Assembly (NCBI RefSeq): GCF_011398925.1
Contig: NZ_AP022842.1
Coordinates: 1,352,001-1,416,000, forward strand
DNA length: 64,000 bases
From: Bacillus sp. KH172YL63
GTDB taxonomy: Bacteria; Bacillota; Bacilli; Bacillales; Bacillaceae_B
Direction: 5' to 3'
This document shows, one piece after another, positions 63,869 to 64,000 of this stretch. The translations under genes were made by a program, and so were the position numbers. Every line of letters starts with the position of its first letter. Position 1 is the first letter of the stretch. The notes under the pieces were generated by a model. It saw only the letters and a list, made by a program, of their open reading frames with translations, was not told where the DNA came from and ran no database searches.

Positions 63869-64000
63869 ATGACGAAAATCAAGGATATTATGACAAAAGA
63901 AGTGGAAACGTGCTCGTTGTTGGATAATGTTTATGAGGTGGCCCTGAAAATGAAGGAACATCATGTCGGATCGATTCCGATTGTCGATGAAGATAAATTG
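63869..64000 (+). CDS. ylbB: CBS-domain protein YlbB (5' part, runs out of window)
   Basis: The frame starts at ATG 63869 and is open to the edge, giving 44 residues: MTKIKDIMTKEVETCSLLDN and onward to HHVGSIPIVDEDKL. This is the start of a CBS domain with the MTKEV and SIPIVD blocks of the family. B. subtilis ylbB, a two-CBS protein, stands after ylbA. The C-terminal half is not seen. Confidence 0.85.
   Translation, partial: MTKIKDIMTKEVETCSLLDNVYEVALKMKEHHVGSIPIVDEDKL

Noticed and set aside
63673-63882. 69-codon minus-strand frame at the window end
   Set aside because: It overlaps the start and ribosome site of ylbB, is Ile/Tyr rich from AT-rich spacer, and has no start signal.

Overview
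The window is a stretch of low-to-moderate GC Firmicutes chromosome. Gene content and order match the Bacillus subtilis segments ykuF-ykuT, ktrC-rnjA-rpoY, ykrA-def-ykyA-pdhABCD-speA-yktA/B-suhB and ylaF-typA-ylaH-ylaI-ylaJ-ylaK-ylaL-glsA-ylaN-ftsW-pycA-ctaABCDEFG-ylbA/B almost gene for gene. Several extra genes, different spacers and an abundance of short interspersed repeats argue against the subtilis group itself. A Bacillaceae member outside that group (for example a Rossellomorea or Bacillus-like environmental species) is the likeliest host; that assignment rests on remembered gene order and protein resemblance, not on a search. No rRNA, tRNA, CRISPR array, prophage or IS transposase was seen.

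Layout. 0-13.4 kb: the end of an EAL protein, a small unknown gene, fadH, ykuI, a block of repeats, accessory genes (two-TM protein, secreted protein, glutaredoxin plus metallo-hydrolase), then ykuJ, darB (ykuL), an MFS exporter, a TSUP permease, ccpC, dapH-dapL and an mscS channel. 13.4-20.8 kb: a heterodimeric ABC exporter, a cytochrome bd-type oxidase (cydAB) behind a Rex-like operator, and ktrC. 20.8-25.9 kb: rnjA-rpoY on the minus strand with a highly folded upstream region, a possible 23-residue cationic peptide, ykrA, def, ykyA. 26-34.2 kb: pdhABCD, a slp-position lipoprotein, a small membrane protein, a polysaccharide deacetylase and an unflagged 39-codon SR1P gene of an SR1-type dual-function RNA. 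34.2-50 kb: speA, nitronate monooxygenase, yktA, yktB, ykzI, suhB, ylaF, typA, ylaH-ylaN, glsA and ftsW. 50-64 kb: pycA, then ctaA diverging from ctaBCDEF, ctaG, a CtaM-like DUF420 protein, an AI-2E-type permease, ylbA and the start of ylbB.

How it fits together. The window is rich in central carbon metabolism and respiration: pyruvate dehydrogenase, pyruvate carboxylase, the citrate-responsive regulator CcpC, the aa3 oxidase with its heme A and copper assembly genes, and a bd oxidase under probable NADH-sensing Rex control. DarB and KtrC belong to known c-di-AMP receptor families, and DarB of B. subtilis acts on pyruvate carboxylase, so a second-messenger link spans the window. SR1/SR1P ties sugar status to arginine metabolism and GapA/RNase J1, and rnjA is 11 kb away.

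The least explained material is non-coding: two families of palindromic interspersed repeats, one nested inside the other; an exact 20-bp-period AACGGCG array; a folded region upstream of rpoY; several long inverted repeats; and a recurrent ATCCGAA-type terminator hairpin.
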